Source: Acidobacteriota bacterium (GTDB lineage Bacteria > Acidobacteriota > UBA6911 > RPQK01 > JADFOI01). From it: a stretch of DNA of 5,047 bases. Below, piece by piece: positions 5,018 to 5,047 of the stretch; the stretch's first letter is position 1, and each line of letters opens with the position of its first letter. A program made the position numbers and the translations under genes. The notes beneath the pieces are model-generated. The model was not told the DNA's origin. It searched no databases and saw only the letters and a program-made list of their open reading frames with translations. The stretch lies in the NCBI GenBank assembly GCA_029942065.1, contig JAPYTY010000179.1:1-5047 (forward strand), given 5' to 3'.

Positions 5018-5047
5018 AAACCTTAAACCATAAACCTTAAACGTGAA
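5018..5047 (+). repeat. Tandem heptamer tract running off the window end
   Basis: Consecutive 7-base units read aaacctt, aaaccat, aaacctt, aaacgtg, then aa at the window edge. The AAAC core is shared by all four units. The closing 'AAACGTGAA' links it to the GTGAAAC-type tracts at 2360-2394 and, on the complementary strand, 3216-3243. The tract probably continues beyond the window. Confidence 0.75.

Overview
The window looks like a piece of a bacterial chromosome of moderately high GC, most likely from an uncultured or environmental lineage. I lean towards Acidobacteriota. The NrnA-type protein has 'LECND' where most relatives have an Asp-led motif, followed by a 'NIDHH...NW' block that I recall from that phylum. 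The intergenic DNA is full of decayed short repeats of the kind seen in such genomes. The placement is inference only; no rRNA or lineage marker is present.

Left part (1-2360): the end of an unidentified upstream gene (stop at 78-80), then a 142-base spacer holding one copy of a 26-base repeat. A tight plus-strand operon follows: ylxP (DUF503), nrnA (DHH/DHHA1 phosphoesterase) and truB (tRNA pseudouridine-55 synthase). The three reading frames overlap (by 23 and 11 bases), and the second and third genes start at TTG. This is the conserved translation and RNA-processing neighbourhood usually found near infB/rbfA. No rbfA lies between ylxP and nrnA here.

Middle (2361-3480): a heptamer-repeat tract and a perfect 10-bp hairpin separate truB from a Sir2-family NAD-dependent deacylase gene. 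That gene is broken by a single-base frameshift near 2928-2932. Downstream is a dense mosaic of repeat DNA: heptamers, three or more small GC-rich hairpins, a textbook intrinsic terminator (3364-3400), and three copies of a degenerate 25-base unit.

Right part (3335-5047): a divergent pair with only 21 bases between start codons. The minus-strand gene is a membrane fatty-acid-hydroxylase-superfamily protein whose last ~44 codons are translated repeat and terminator DNA. The plus-strand gene is an alpha/beta hydrolase with an intact Ser-Asp-His triad. Downstream of the hydrolase come two more 25-base units, an inverted copy of the 26-base repeat from position 113, and another heptamer tract at the window edge.

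The core operon is ordinary. The most interesting material is the layered repeat system. The same two repeat classes occur in the same order and orientation relative to the 3' ends of the two divergent genes, and on one side the repeats have become part of the coding region.
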